Below are positions 51,606 to 60,704 of a stretch of DNA of 64,000 nucleotides, piece after piece. How positions within the stretch are numbered: the first letter of the stretch is position 1; every line of letters starts with the position of its first letter. This DNA is from an uncultured Spirochaetaceae bacterium (lineage in GTDB: Bacteria > Spirochaetota > Spirochaetia > Sphaerochaetales > Sphaerochaetaceae). The notes under the pieces were generated by a model. It was not told the origin of the DNA. It saw only the letters and a list, made by a program, of their open reading frames with translations, and searched no databases. The DNA lies in NCBI GenBank assembly GCA_944389115.1, contig CALXLE010000099.1:16612-80611 (forward strand). The letters are read 5' to 3'. The position numbers were made by a program, and so were the translations under genes.

Positions 51606-52379
51606 TTTCCTGTCTTTCAGGATAAGATTCATTATTCCCCCGACTGCGATCCTGATTGCAAGGTCGGTATCATGAATGATGGGATTATCCAGTCCGGCGG
51701 CTGCCCTTTCCTGATTGCTTACAACTGCGAAAACAGAACCGCACCGAGCTCCAAGGGATGATGCAACTGTGAAAAGAGCAGCGCTCTCCATCTCTGATGC
51801 GAGGACGCCCAGTCTCTTCCATGCCTCCCATTTCGCCTTAAGCTCGCCTGATACGGGCATCCTCTCAGGATCAAGCTGACCATAGAAGGAATCCTTGCAC
51901 TGCACGATTCCTGTATGATAGCGGCAGCCCTGGCTTTCTGCGCTTTCAGCAAGGGCCAGGACGACGCGGAAATCCGCAACGGCTGGAAACTCCATTGGCG
52001 CATACTGGAGGCTCGTCCCCTCCTGTCTCACAGCCCCTGTCGCAATCACAGCATCACCGCTCACCACATCCATCGATATTCCTCCGCATGTTCCAATTCG
52101 AATGAATGTATCGGTACCGCATCTGAAGAGCTCCTCCATAGCAATCGCAGCAGATGGACCGCCGATGCCGGTTGATGTGACGGAAACCTTCTCTCCACCG
52201 AGATAGCCGGTATATGTCACATACTCTCTGTTATCCGCTATCTGTACAGCATCATCAAGGTACTTCGCGATAAGAGGTACGCGCTTCGGATCTCCAGGAA
52301 GAATCGCATAGCGGCCTGTATCGCCTTTTTTCGTACGGATATGGTACTGGACTCCTGTCCCATTCATGTAATCAACCAT
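51594..52379 (-). CDS. udp: Uridine phosphorylase
   Basis: The start at 52379 ([13 protein letters not shown]) is set by a -10 box ending seven bases before it; ATG at 52367 is possible. The 261-residue protein has the NP-I family motifs [19 protein letters not shown] (phosphate site), QCKDSFYGQ and [16 protein letters not shown] (nucleoside and ribose site), in the uridine phosphorylase style. It splits uridine to uracil and ribose-1-phosphate. No ribosome site precedes it. Confidence 0.9.
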   Translation of the reverse strand: MVDYMNGTGVQYHIRTKKGDTGRYAILPGDPKRVPLIAKYLDDAVQIADNREYVTYTGYLGGEKVSVTSTGIGGPSAAIAMEELFRCGTDTFIRIGTCGGISMDVVSGDAVIATGAVRQEGTSLQYAPMEFPAVADFRVVLALAESAESQGCRYHTGIVQCKDSFYGQLDPERMPVSGELKAKWEAWKRLGVLASEMESAALFTVASSLGARCGSVFAVVSNQERAAAGLDNPIIHDTDLAIRIAVGGIMNLILKDRKSSI

Positions 52380-52386
52380 ATTGAGG

Positions 52387-52415
52387 ATTATCACATGGCA
52401 TAATTGAGCGCGCAA
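52387..52415 (-). promoter_or_regulatory. Promoter of udp
   Basis: On the minus strand TTGCGC, 17 bases, GATAAT with TG one base before it (extended -10). It ends seven bases before the ATG at 52379: a leaderless arrangement. It is back to back with the promoter at 52419-52447. Confidence 0.6.
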
Positions 52416-52418
52416 CTC

Positions 52419-52447
52419 TTGATTACCCCTGCCTCACTCTGTAAACT
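52419..52447 (+). promoter_or_regulatory. Promoter of the EamA transporter gene
   Basis: TTGATT, 17 bases, TAAACT (52442-52447), ending seven bases before the ATG at 52455. The seven bases CTCCGCC hold no ribosome site. Confidence 0.6.
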
Positions 52448-52454
52448 CTCCGCC

Positions 52455-53330
52455 ATGAAAGAAAGAAATGCCGGCCTTCTCCTGCTCCTGACCTCATTGA
52501 TATGGGGTCTTTCATTTGTGGCGCAGTCCGTTTCAGCAGAGAGCATAGGGCCATTCACATTCAATGCCGTACGCCTGATCATAGGCGCTATCGTCCTCAT
52601 TCCCTTCGCAATACCCGGAATACGTAGACACATAGGCGACAGGGAATACTTCCGCAAAGCCATTAAAGGAGGAGCAATCTGCGGACTCTGCCTATCAGCA
52701 GCCGCTGTAACACAGCAGGCAGGCATCGCAGTCTCCGGTGCAGGAAAGGGAGGATTCATAACATCGCTCTACATCATCATCGTTCCGATCATCACGATGG
52801 TATTCGGAATGAGGCCGGGGATCAGGACATGGCTATGTGCTGCTGCAGCCCTTGCAGGCATGTACTTCCTGACACTCTCTGAAGGATTATCGCTATCAGC
52901 GGGCGATGGTCTTCTAATCGCCTGCGCGTTTCTTTTCGCGCTCCATATCATGGCAATAGACAGGACAGGAAAGGATGTCGATGGGATACTTCTCTCGATG
53001 CTGCAGTTCCTCATAGGAGGCATACTCTCCGGAATAGGAATGTTCCTCTTCGAAGAACCCACAGTCAGCTCGATAATGGATGCATGGCTTCCTGTATTCT
53101 ATGCCGGAGCGTTCTCCTGCGGAATCGCATATACGCTTCAGGTTGTCGGACAGAAATACATGAACCCTGATCACGCTGTTCTGATACTGTCGCTTGAAAG
53201 CGTATGGGCCGCCATCGGTGGAGCACTGATACTCGGAGAGAGGATGAGTGGAAAGGAGCTCTTCGGATGCATCCTCGTATTCGGTGCTGTAATCATATCG
53301 CAGATCAATCCTAAAACCCTTCGAAAATGA
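52455..53330 (+). CDS. EamA-family (DMT) transporter
   Basis: The start MKERNAGLLLLL at 52455 agrees with the promoter; the open frame 51 bases further up would run through the promoter. The 291-residue protein has ten membrane helices in two EamA repeats (SLIWGLSFVAQ in the first helix, VWAAIGGALILGERM near the end of the second repeat). Members export amino acids or other metabolites; substrate unknown. It diverges from udp. Confidence 0.88.
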   Translation: MKERNAGLLLLLTSLIWGLSFVAQSVSAESIGPFTFNAVRLIIGAIVLIPFAIPGIRRHIGDREYFRKAIKGGAICGLCLSAAAVTQQAGIAVSGAGKGGFITSLYIIIVPIITMVFGMRPGIRTWLCAAAALAGMYFLTLSEGLSLSAGDGLLIACAFLFALHIMAIDRTGKDVDGILLSMLQFLIGGILSGIGMFLFEEPTVSSIMDAWLPVFYAGAFSCGIAYTLQVVGQKYMNPDHAVLILSLESVWAAIGGALILGERMSGKELFGCILVFGAVIISQINPKTLRK

Positions 53331-53331
53331 A

Positions 53332-53342
53332 ATGATAATCAT
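53332..53342. promoter_or_regulatory. ATGATAATCAT palindrome, second copy
   Basis: The same perfect 11-bp palindrome as at 41042-41052, here directly after the transporter stop codon. Possible Fur-type or structural site; it is not beside a promoter, which weakens a regulatory reading. Confidence 0.3.
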
Positions 53343-53541
53343 GCATAATGATATCTGAAATATGGTGTTATTATGCATTTTTGATTTCATTATTATATTC
53401 TAATCAATTAAATTTATAGAAAATATATAAAACTTATTATACTGCTATATATCTATACCAAGCAATTGTATGCAAACTAAATATTGATACTGTAATTCAC
53501 AATACAGGAATAATGCTGCTCCCATGTGATATGCTACCGGA
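53341..53541. other. AT-rich gap with inverted repeat (weak terminator)
   Basis: ATGCATAAT (53341-53349) and ATTATGCAT (53370-53378) form a perfect 9-bp inverted repeat with a 20-base loop followed by TTTT, a possible terminator for the transporter gene. The rest, to the mutS2 stop, is very AT-rich with no gene that I can see. Confidence 0.4.
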
Positions 53542-55824
53542 TCACTTCAGTTCAACATAGGTCTTGCCCATCCCGCCATCCTCCGGGCGGGCAAAGTAGT
53601 AGTCCTTCACCTCTCTGCGCTTCGATAGGTAGTCATGAATACCACGGGAAAGAATGCCATCACCGAAGCCATGGATAATGCCGAACGTTCCCATTCCTGC
53701 AAGTATGGCGGCCTCCATCTGGTCATCCATCCTCTGCAGAGCCTCCTCAAGCGTAAGTCCTCTGAGATCGATCGTATAGGATGCTTTCCGAGAGCTTCCG
53801 GAAAAGCTCAGAGCCGCCTTCCTGGGCTCTTCCTTCCTTGCATGCCTTGCCATACTGCGCTTTATCGTCATGCGGAGCCCGTTCTCAAGAAGAACTGCAA
53901 GATTGTTCCCATTCACCTCAAGAACCTTTCCATGAGTCCCAGCCTTGCCGCAGAGGATATCATCGCCTGGCATAAAAGGACGATCATCCAGAGCCTCATC
54001 CTCTTCCTCTCTGACAAGGCTCTCCTCAGCGTCTCTCTTCTTCTCAACATCTCTCATGAAGGCCTTTGCCTTCTGGATCTTCTCCGTTGTGAGCTTTCCT
54101 GTACGTATATCGCTGATGAGATTCTCAAGTGTCCTTCGCGATGATCTGAGGTATGATGATAGCTCCGCAACCCCATCCCTTCTCAGCTCATTCTCAAGTG
54201 CATCGAGCTTCTTCTCCTTCTCTGCAAGCTCTGAACGCAGCCTCTCTGCTTCCCTGTTCTTCAGAGAAAGTTCCGTCATCTTCCTGTCGAGAGTTCTCTC
54301 CTTCGATAAAAGCGCCTTTATGATCCTCGCGGAGGACTCCTCTCCTCCCATCAGAGCCTTTGAGGCTTCCTCCGTGATGACTCGCGGCATCCCCATCCGC
54401 TTTGCAGTCGCGACGGCATGGCTATCTCCGGGAATTCCCTCAAGAACACGATATGTCGGAAGGCCTGATCTCTCATCAAATTCCATCGAGGCATTCATCA
54501 TATTCTCCTCTGAATATGCGAAGCTCTTCACTTGAGAATAATGAGATGTGATGCAAGTAAGTCCGGCATGTGAAGCAAGATACCTCAGTATCGCAGAGGA
54601 CAGTGCAGCCCCTTCCTCCGGATCCGTCCCAGAACCGAGCTCATCAAGGATCACAAGAGAGGCTCCATCGCAGCGAGAAGCTATCGATGCGATATTCTTC
54701 ATATGCGATGAGAACGTTGAGGCAGCATCCTGGATTGACTGCCCATCCCCGATATCGGAATAGATCGAGGAGAAAACAGGAAGCACAGAGAGCTCCGAAG
54801 CCGTTATGTATCCGGAAATCTGGTTCAGGGCTACAGAGAGGGCAATCGTCTTCATCGTGACAGTCTTTCCTCCGGCATTTGCGCCGGAGAATACAACTGC
54901 CTTGATGCCTTTATCGAGCCTTACGGTGATAGGAACGGCATCCTTGCCGATAAGAGGATGTACGGCATTGAGCAGGGAAAGCTCTTCCCCGCGCTGCGGA
55001 TGGTGGGCCTTCCGCCTCTTTGCCCAGACTGCAAAGGAGTGGTGAAAGTCAAACACAATCACACGCTCCAGCATCTTCTTCATGAAAGGAATCGTATTCC
55101 TGGCCCTATCGGAAAGCTCGTGGAGGATCCTGGCCTTCTCCGCCTGTATCCGCTCCCTTGCGATCACTGCCTCATTATTCAGTGATACTAACTCGAACGG
55201 CTCGGCAAAGAGCGTTGAACCAGAGGATGACGAACCAGAGACATAGCAATTATCGACAACTTTTGAATCATTCCGTAGTGGGATTACTATACGCTCATTA
55301 CGATACAAAGGCTCTGATTGCTGTATGCTATCCCGGTTATCATGCATGAATGAGGCCGCACTTCTCATTCTTTCCGACCTGACACGCTCAAGCTCCCTCT
55401 GAAGAGGCCTGAGGCGTGGATGATCCTCATATACGGCTCCATCTGCATCTAGGGAGGAGAGGATATCATCGGAAAGAACCTTATCCTCGCTGTGGATATC
55501 CTCTTCTTCGCCTATGTAGCCAAGCATTGAAATATACGATGCAAGGAAAAGACCTACACGACGTATATCTGCGCCAGGAAGATCAGCATGGGTGCGTGAT
55601 ACATAGGAGAAGATATCCCTTACAGGAGGAAATGGATCGGGTGCATCTCCCTCGGAAAGCGACATATAGCGGTCAATCACCGCTGCACGGTCTTCAATCA
55701 CATCGGAATCGGAAGTGAACAGCGATGGGGATATTCCCTCACGCCCTTCGGGGGAGAGTGAATATCTTCTGACACCATCAAGGACCTTATCAAGTTCTAT
55801 ATCCCTTACAGTTCTATCATCCAC
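53542..55824 (-). CDS. mutS2: Endonuclease MutS2
   Basis: The 760-residue protein lacks the mismatch-recognition domain of MutS1 and has a core/clamp region, the ATPase with Walker A GANAGGKTVTMK, Walker B SLVILDELGSGTDPEEG, a long coiled coil (about 500-600) and a C-terminal Smr nuclease domain (TIDLRGLTLEEAL, GTFGIIHGFGDGIL). MutS2 acts in recombination control and on collided ribosomes. It starts inside the end of rsgA (8-bp overlap). Confidence 0.96.
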   Translation of the reverse strand: MDDRTVRDIELDKVLDGVRRYSLSPEGREGISPSLFTSDSDVIEDRAAVIDRYMSLSEGDAPDPFPPVRDIFSYVSRTHADLPGADIRRVGLFLASYISMLGYIGEEEDIHSEDKVLSDDILSSLDADGAVYEDHPRLRPLQRELERVRSERMRSAASFMHDNRDSIQQSEPLYRNERIVIPLRNDSKVVDNCYVSGSSSSGSTLFAEPFELVSLNNEAVIARERIQAEKARILHELSDRARNTIPFMKKMLERVIVFDFHHSFAVWAKRRKAHHPQRGEELSLLNAVHPLIGKDAVPITVRLDKGIKAVVFSGANAGGKTVTMKTIALSVALNQISGYITASELSVLPVFSSIYSDIGDGQSIQDAASTFSSHMKNIASIASRCDGASLVILDELGSGTDPEEGAALSSAILRYLASHAGLTCITSHYSQVKSFAYSEENMMNASMEFDERSGLPTYRVLEGIPGDSHAVATAKRMGMPRVITEEASKALMGGEESSARIIKALLSKERTLDRKMTELSLKNREAERLRSELAEKEKKLDALENELRRDGVAELSSYLRSSRRTLENLISDIRTGKLTTEKIQKAKAFMRDVEKKRDAEESLVREEEDEALDDRPFMPGDDILCGKAGTHGKVLEVNGNNLAVLLENGLRMTIKRSMARHARKEEPRKAALSFSGSSRKASYTIDLRGLTLEEALQRMDDQMEAAILAGMGTFGIIHGFGDGILSRGIHDYLSKRREVKDYYFARPEDGGMGKTYVELK

Positions 55825-56737
55825 GGCTTTTTCTATTCCTCATATATGCAGGCTTTCTGTCTCTAAGGGCATCGATGATGCGCAGGTAGCTCTCGTATCT
55901 ATTTCCATCAATGATCCCCTTCTCCACAAGCTCCGGGACGATGCATCCATCCTCGCCCTGATGCAGGCACCCATCATAGAGACATTCACCTGCTGGAAGC
56001 TCGGGGAAAGCCTCAGAGACCTTCTGCAGGTCCTCAAAGGGAACCTCAATCTCCCTGACGCCGGGAGTATCTATTATCGAGAAGCCATCCCCCTCGATAT
56101 AAAGCGAATGATTCGTCGTATGGCGTCCCCTATTGTATTTCTCCGAGATATCGCCTATACGCTGCCCGCTGCCAGTCAATGTATTGACGAGCGTTGATTT
56201 GCCAACCCCGCTCTGGCCGACGAACGCAGAGCATTTCCCCATTATGGCAGACTTCAGATCATTGATGCCTTCACCCGAGACGGAGGAGGTGTATATGACC
56301 CTGAATCCAAGTCCGCTGTATAGCCTAAGCGTCTCATATGCATCATCATCCGCTTCATCGGCCTTGTTCAGGACTATGATGATCTCCGCGCCTGAAGAGC
56401 AGGCAATCGCACGGTCAAGAAACCGTGGCCTGAGCGGCGGAGAGAGCGGAGAGACCACAATTACGCTTATATCCTGATTGGCTGCGATTGTCTGATTGAG
56501 CTCACGCTTGGTATTCCACCGCTGGAATGCGCTCTTCCTGTCCAGCACAGCATGTATCAGGGCCTCATCTGCAGAATACGGATTACCTTCCGCTATATCA
56601 CCGACAGCGGCAGGGCTGTACTCGCACTCCCTGCCTTTCATGACCTTGCCTTTTATCCGGCAGGTATATATCCTGCCATCATCGAGGGATGCCGCTGTAT
56701 AGATATTGTTGATGGACCGCCGTATCTGGAAGCGCAT
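55817..56737 (-). CDS. rsgA: Ribosome small-subunit GTPase RsgA
   Basis: The start at 56737 (MRFQIRRSINNIY) follows a promoter whose -10 box ends seven bases before it; the longer frame would run through the promoter. The 306-residue protein has an OB-like N-terminus and the circularly permuted GTPase order: G4 LNKADE, then G1 GQSGVGKS, then G3 DTPG, then a zinc region CLYDGCLHQGEDGC with Cys and His. RsgA helps 30S maturation. It forms an operon with mutS2. Confidence 0.96.
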   Translation of the reverse strand: MRFQIRRSINNIYTAASLDDGRIYTCRIKGKVMKGRECEYSPAAVGDIAEGNPYSADEALIHAVLDRKSAFQRWNTKRELNQTIAANQDISVIVVSPLSPPLRPRFLDRAIACSSGAEIIIVLNKADEADDDAYETLRLYSGLGFRVIYTSSVSGEGINDLKSAIMGKCSAFVGQSGVGKSTLVNTLTGSGQRIGDISEKYNRGRHTTNHSLYIEGDGFSIIDTPGVREIEVPFEDLQKVSEAFPELPAGECLYDGCLHQGEDGCIVPELVEKGIIDGNRYESYLRIIDALRDRKPAYMRNRKSRG

Positions 56738-56744
56738 ATCGCGA

Positions 56745-56773
56745 ATGATAGCACACAGTGAAGATTGACACAA
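56745..56773 (-). promoter_or_regulatory. Promoter of rsgA-mutS2
   Basis: On the minus strand TTGTGT, 17 bases, TATCAT (extended by TGC). It ends seven bases before the rsgA ATG, with no ribosome site: a predicted leaderless start. Confidence 0.6.
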
Positions 56774-56798
56774 ACCGGCTGAGGAGAGAACATAGATT

Positions 56799-57404
56799 AT
56801 GTTTCCACTGACCAGATGCTCCGCTGAGGGCTGCCCTGCATTCGCATATAAGGATACAGGATACTGCTATCATCATAATCCAGATAAGGAAGCCATACTC
56901 TCAGGCTTCATCAGCAATCTGGAGAAAGGGAATCTTATCAGGGACATATCGATAGTGAATGCAGAGGTCAGGAATGTGAGAGCCGGAAAGGGGCTATGCA
57001 TTATGGCTTCCAATTTCTCCTTCACTGTCTTCGAGGATACAGCATTTGACACCTCCTCTATAATCGAGTCATTCTTCGATTACTGCATATTCCGCAGATG
57101 CACATTCATCGGCGATGACATCAGGTACTCTGTATTCGCTGGATCATCGTTCATCGACTGCAGGATAAATGATTCGACTGTCATACATAACAGCTTCATG
57201 GGCATCGATGCCAATAACTCCGATTTCTCCTCCAATGACTTCTACTTCTCAAACTTCTCGCTTTCGAAGCTTGTGGATACTTCGATGGAGGACTGCAATC
57301 TTAAGCGCACGAATTTCCGTGCAGCGATGACGAAGAATGTATCCTTCCGGTACTCAAATCCTGAGGAGGCATTCTTCAGGAAGGAAGAGGGGTATACGAT
57401 ATGA
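56799..57404 (+). CDS. Pentapeptide-repeat protein with Cys/His N-terminus
   Basis: The 201-residue protein opens with a cluster of possible zinc ligands (Cys7, Cys12, Cys23, His25, His26) and continues from about 65 with pentapeptide-like repeats of the A(D/N)LXX type in variant form (FEDTAFDTSSI, SFIDCRINDSTVIHNSF, NNSDFSSNDFYFSNFS). Such repeats fold as a right-handed square beta-helix and often bind proteins. GAGGAG stands 12 bases before the ATG. Its stop overlaps the next start by four bases, so it is coupled to the hydrolase gene. Confidence 0.75.
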   Translation: MFPLTRCSAEGCPAFAYKDTGYCYHHNPDKEAILSGFISNLEKGNLIRDISIVNAEVRNVRAGKGLCIMASNFSFTVFEDTAFDTSSIIESFFDYCIFRRCTFIGDDIRYSVFAGSSFIDCRINDSTVIHNSFMGIDANNSDFSSNDFYFSNFSLSKLVDTSMEDCNLKRTNFRAAMTKNVSFRYSNPEEAFFRKEEGYTI

Positions 57405-58003
57405 AGATATACCCGCATCTATCCACCGAGCGCCTTGCGAATGTATATCTTGTCACAGATGATGAGGGAACGGGACTCATCGTCGATCCTGCTCATATCG
57501 ACAAGGAGATTATCGAACATATCGAAAGCTGCTGCAGGAATCTTGCCGCCGTGCTCATAACACACAGGCATGTTACCCATACAGAGGGACTCGGAACACT
57601 GACGAAGATCTATTCTGTTGATATCTATGCGGCATCCGATGAGATCAACGGGATAAAATGCAGACGTATCAGCGATGGAAGCAGGCTCAGGATCGGCAAT
57701 CTCGATATCGAGGCTATATCCGTACCCGGGCACTCCATGGATTCGCTTGTATACAGGATAAACGGCGGTGCACTATTCACAGGTGACACGCTTCTCTCTG
57801 GATCGATAGCGACTACCCACAGCCATATAGAGAAGGAACTGCTTGTACATTCCATCTGCACAAGACTGCTGACTCTTCCTGATACAGCGATAATCTACCC
57901 GGGACATGGGGCATTATCGAAACTCAGGATCGAGAAGATGTTCAATCACGATCTTCTGGAATCTGCTGAGTGGGATACGAGGAGCCTGAAAGCGCGCATA
58001 TGA
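57401..58003 (+). CDS. Metallo-beta-lactamase-fold hydrolase
   Basis: The 200-residue protein has the fold's motifs: THRHVTHTEG (His55, His57, His60), VPGHSMDS, FTGDTLLSG and IIYPGHG, most like glyoxalase II-type enzymes. In the first motif the usual Asp (THxHxDH) is Thr59, which would weaken the second metal site. It overlaps the pentapeptide gene by four bases and runs 62 bases into the convergent rluD gene. Substrate unknown. Confidence 0.85.
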   Translation: MKIYPHLSTERLANVYLVTDDEGTGLIVDPAHIDKEIIEHIESCCRNLAAVLITHRHVTHTEGLGTLTKIYSVDIYAASDEINGIKCRRISDGSRLRIGNLDIEAISVPGHSMDSLVYRINGGALFTGDTLLSGSIATTHSHIEKELLVHSICTRLLTLPDTAIIYPGHGALSKLRIEKMFNHDLLESAEWDTRSLKARI

Positions 58004-58892
58004 CACACTGGAAGCGGTCTGGCATAGGAGCTTCGAATACCATCTCCCTGCCGCTTGAAGGATGACGGATCCTGAGCTCTCTGGCATGGAGCATCAATGA
58101 TGCATCAGGAAATGAGGAATCCTTCGATCCGTAGATCGGATCCCCAAGAAGGGGGTGTCCTATCGAGAGCATATGAACACGGATCTGGTGTGTCCTACCC
58201 GTATATATGCGGACATCAAGAAGCGCATAGCCATCCATCTGCCTGAGGACTTTGTACGCGGTCTTCGCATCCTTGCCCCTGACAGGAGAATCCGTTGTGC
58301 GGAACTTCTTCCTGTTCCAGGGATCCCTCTCTATCCTCCTCTCTATAATCCCTTCCTGAGAGGTGAAGAATCCCTTGGCAATCGCATAGTAATGCTTCTC
58401 GGTTCTGTGGGAGCTGAACTCCTCCTGGAGCTTCCGCTGGCTCTCGAGCGTGCGGGCTATTATCATGACACCGGAGGTATCCTTATCAAGACGATGGACG
58501 ATTCCGGGCCTTGTATCATCATCGGATGTGCTGAAATCATCGCCATAGCGTCCTACAAGCGCATTGGCAACAGTCCCTGAATAGCAGCCTGCTCCTGGAT
58601 GGACAGCAATGCCCTGCTCCTTGTTTATCACAAGGATATCATCATCCTCATAGAGGACGGAGAGAGGTATATCCTCCCCTTCAAGTCCCTCGAATACCTC
58701 TTCATCATATTCGATGTGGATCCTGTCCCCGGCTTTGACCTTAGCGCTCTTCTTCGCTTTCTTCCCATTGATGGCAATCACTGTGCTCTCCTGGGAAAAC
58801 ACGGAGCGCTGTATATCACATTCCTTTGATGCTATGAGATCGACACGCCCTTCGGCAGATGCCTCGAGATCAGCTGTCCTATGCCTTATCAA
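57942..58892 (-). CDS. rluD: RluA/RluD-family 23S rRNA pseudouridine synthase
   Basis: The 316-residue protein has an S4-like N-terminal region (about 15-65, ING KKAKKSAKVKAGDRI) and the catalytic motif GIVHRLDKDTSGVMI with its Asp, followed by the GRTHQIRVHMLSIGHPLLGDPIYG signature. It makes pseudouridines in large-subunit rRNA, RluD type by length. The start overlaps the upstream stop by four bases; the 3' end overlaps the hydrolase gene on the other strand. Confidence 0.94.
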   Translation of the reverse strand: MIRHRTADLEASAEGRVDLIASKECDIQRSVFSQESTVIAINGKKAKKSAKVKAGDRIHIEYDEEVFEGLEGEDIPLSVLYEDDDILVINKEQGIAVHPGAGCYSGTVANALVGRYGDDFSTSDDDTRPGIVHRLDKDTSGVMIIARTLESQRKLQEEFSSHRTEKHYYAIAKGFFTSQEGIIERRIERDPWNRKKFRTTDSPVRGKDAKTAYKVLRQMDGYALLDVRIYTGRTHQIRVHMLSIGHPLLGDPIYGSKDSSFPDASLMLHARELRIRHPSSGREMVFEAPMPDRFQCVICALSGSSYPTQQIPEDRD

Positions 58893-59215
58893 TTGCCTAC
58901 CTTCCCGAGAATCCAGTCAGTGCCTGCGATGATAAGAGACAGACCTGCGGCTATCCCTGCCTGGATTAGAACCTGCTGATACTCCTCCGAAGGTCCTGGC
59001 ATACCCATCATGGAAGCAAGGGAGTACACACCCATGGCCACAGGGAATGTTATGACAAGCGAACCGAAGAATATCGACTCAGCTCTTCTGAGCTCATGCG
59101 ACCAGATCGGGAATTCCTCTTCGGTATAAGGCTCATATTCAAAATCAATCGTATCTGCAGCAAGCGGTGGCAGGGCTATAAGCACAGCCAGAAGCAATGC
59201 TATTATCCTTCTCAT
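58889..59215 (-). CDS. Unrecognised small membrane protein (108 aa)
   Basis: A signal peptide (MRRIIALLLAVLIALPPLAA) is followed by a short acidic stretch and two membrane helices at about 48-68 and 84-103. No family is recognised; spirochaete genomes carry many such short envelope proteins. It overlaps yggS and rluD by four bases at each end. Confidence 0.65.
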   Translation of the reverse strand: MRRIIALLLAVLIALPPLAADTIDFEYEPYTEEEFPIWSHELRRAESIFFGSLVITFPVAMGVYSLASMMGMPGPSEEYQQVLIQAGIAAGLSLIIAGTDWILGKVGN

Positions 59216-59877
59216 TTGCGCTCCCCGAATATCGCAGTTCCGATGCGCACCTCATTCGATCCGAACTCAAGCGCCTCCTTCCAGTCTGCCGACATTCCCA
59301 TAGATAGTACATCTATATCGGGGGAAAGGGAAGAAATACGGGAAAACGCCTGCTCTGCAGCGATGAAGGCTTCGCGGTTCTTGTCATAGTCGAATCCAAG
59401 AGGTCCGACAGTCATCACTCCTCTGAGCCTTATATGCGGGCAGGATGAAATAATATAGCATGCAGCATCGAAGAGCTCGTCAGCTGACCTGAATCCAGCC
59501 TTCTGCTCCTCTCCCGAGCTGTTGAGCTCAAGAAGCACGTCGATAGTCTTTTCTATCCTTGCGCTCTCGTCCTCAATCTTCTGGATCAATGGCATACTAT
59601 CAACGCTCTCAATCCTTGAAACAAGGGCGACTGCCTTCCTTACCTTGTTTCTCTGGAGCTGTCCTATGAGATAGACCTCCATACCCTCCGGGCGCTCCTC
59701 AGGCAGAGGAAACTTGGCCTCTATCTCCTGGACTCTGTTCTCTCCGAATATCCTTGCACCTTCAGCATAAGCTTCAAGAACAGCCTCATATGGATGGAGC
59801 TTCGAGACTGCGACAAGAACAGCCTTCCCTCCGGAAACCCTGCTCACTTCATCATAAACATTCCTATAGCCCGTCAT
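59212..59877 (-). CDS. yggS: YggS-family PLP-binding protein
   Basis: The 221-residue protein has the PLP lysine Lys26 in LVAVSKLHP, the GARIFGENRVQEIEAK segment and the C-terminal LSMGMSADWKEALEFGSNEVRIGTAIFG phosphate-binding signature. It keeps pyridoxal phosphate homeostasis and has no known catalytic activity. The start overlaps the upstream stop by four bases. Confidence 0.95.
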   Translation of the reverse strand: MTGYRNVYDEVSRVSGGKAVLVAVSKLHPYEAVLEAYAEGARIFGENRVQEIEAKFPLPEERPEGMEVYLIGQLQRNKVRKAVALVSRIESVDSMPLIQKIEDESARIEKTIDVLLELNSSGEEQKAGFRSADELFDAACYIISSCPHIRLRGVMTVGPLGFDYDKNREAFIAAEQAFSRISSLSPDIDVLSMGMSADWKEALEFGSNEVRIGTAIFGERK

Positions 59878-60704
59878 TTTGAGTTCCTTATTCTTTCAAG
59901 ATGCCTGCGGTCAGAGGCCTTCGCATCCTCTTTGTATTTCCTTCTCAGATCCCTTCTCTCACGAACCCACTCAGAGAGTATCTCGATATCGCTCTGGAGC
60001 TCCCTGCTTCTGGCAGTGATCGTCGGGTTTGCAAGCATGATATGCTTCGACCTCTCCCTGAATTCCTCAACAGAGCGCGAGACACTTGCCTCAAGACGTG
60101 CCCGGAGCTCTCTTGCAAGCTCTGCCTTGCCCTCGCCCTCAAGCGCAATGACTCTGCTCTCGATATCCTTCCTGGTAGCCCTGATGCGCTCAAGACCACG
60201 CTTGAATGCATTCATCTTCATCACGGAGAGCGTTGCATCGATGCTCATGGCGATGACAATGAGATATGCGGTATAGTGCTGGATGATACGTGGAATTCTG
60301 GTGATGAAATCCGAGAGCGGAGGATAGACTGCATATACAAGGACCAGACCCATGATGCCGAACAGTGTCGAGTTGAGCATGCATACCCTGCCGTTTATAT
60401 TCATCCTATGCTTTGAATAATCCCAGAGCTTGACAGAGAAAAGCTTCTCCAGGGCCCATGATGTGAAGTACTCAAGCATCGATGTGAGGACCAGTCCGAA
60501 TATGAAGATCAGCACAGGATTGGACCTGAACGGCTCGAGCAGCACAAGCACTATCATCGCTCCAGATCCATAGATGGGAAGATACGGCCCATACAGGAAT
60601 CCCCTGTTCACGAATCTGTGCTGTGGAATGGAGCAGTATATCACCTCGGAGATATAACCTAGGATGGAGAATATGAAGAACAGTATTATGTAACTATCAG
60701 CCAC
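59874..60704 (-). CDS. CmpB-type membrane protein (putative ABC transporter family IV) with coiled-coil tail
   Basis: The start is GTG at 60704 with GGAGG five bases before it. Residues 1-165 hold five membrane helices and match the CmpB family (FFIFSILGYISEVIY, NRGFLYGPYLPIYGSGA, MLEYFTSWALEKLF, LWDYS). The rest is a basic cytoplasmic coiled coil (about 180-276). The family is named after an ABC transporter but has no ATPase; function is unknown. Confidence 0.82.
   Translation of the reverse strand: MADSYIILFFIFSILGYISEVIYCSIPQHRFVNRGFLYGPYLPIYGSGAMIVLVLLEPFRSNPVLIFIFGLVLTSMLEYFTSWALEKLFSVKLWDYSKHRMNINGRVCMLNSTLFGIMGLVLVYAVYPPLSDFITRIPRIIQHYTAYLIVIAMSIDATLSVMKMNAFKRGLERIRATRKDIESRVIALEGEGKAELARELRARLEASVSRSVEEFRERSKHIMLANPTITARSRELQSDIEILSEWVRERRDLRRKYKEDAKASDRRHLERIRNSK

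Noticed and set aside
53341..53382. Riboswitch or structured RNA in the AT-rich gap before mutS2's 3' end
   Set aside because: It lies between two converging 3' ends, so a leader function is not possible; a simple AT-rich hairpin explains it.
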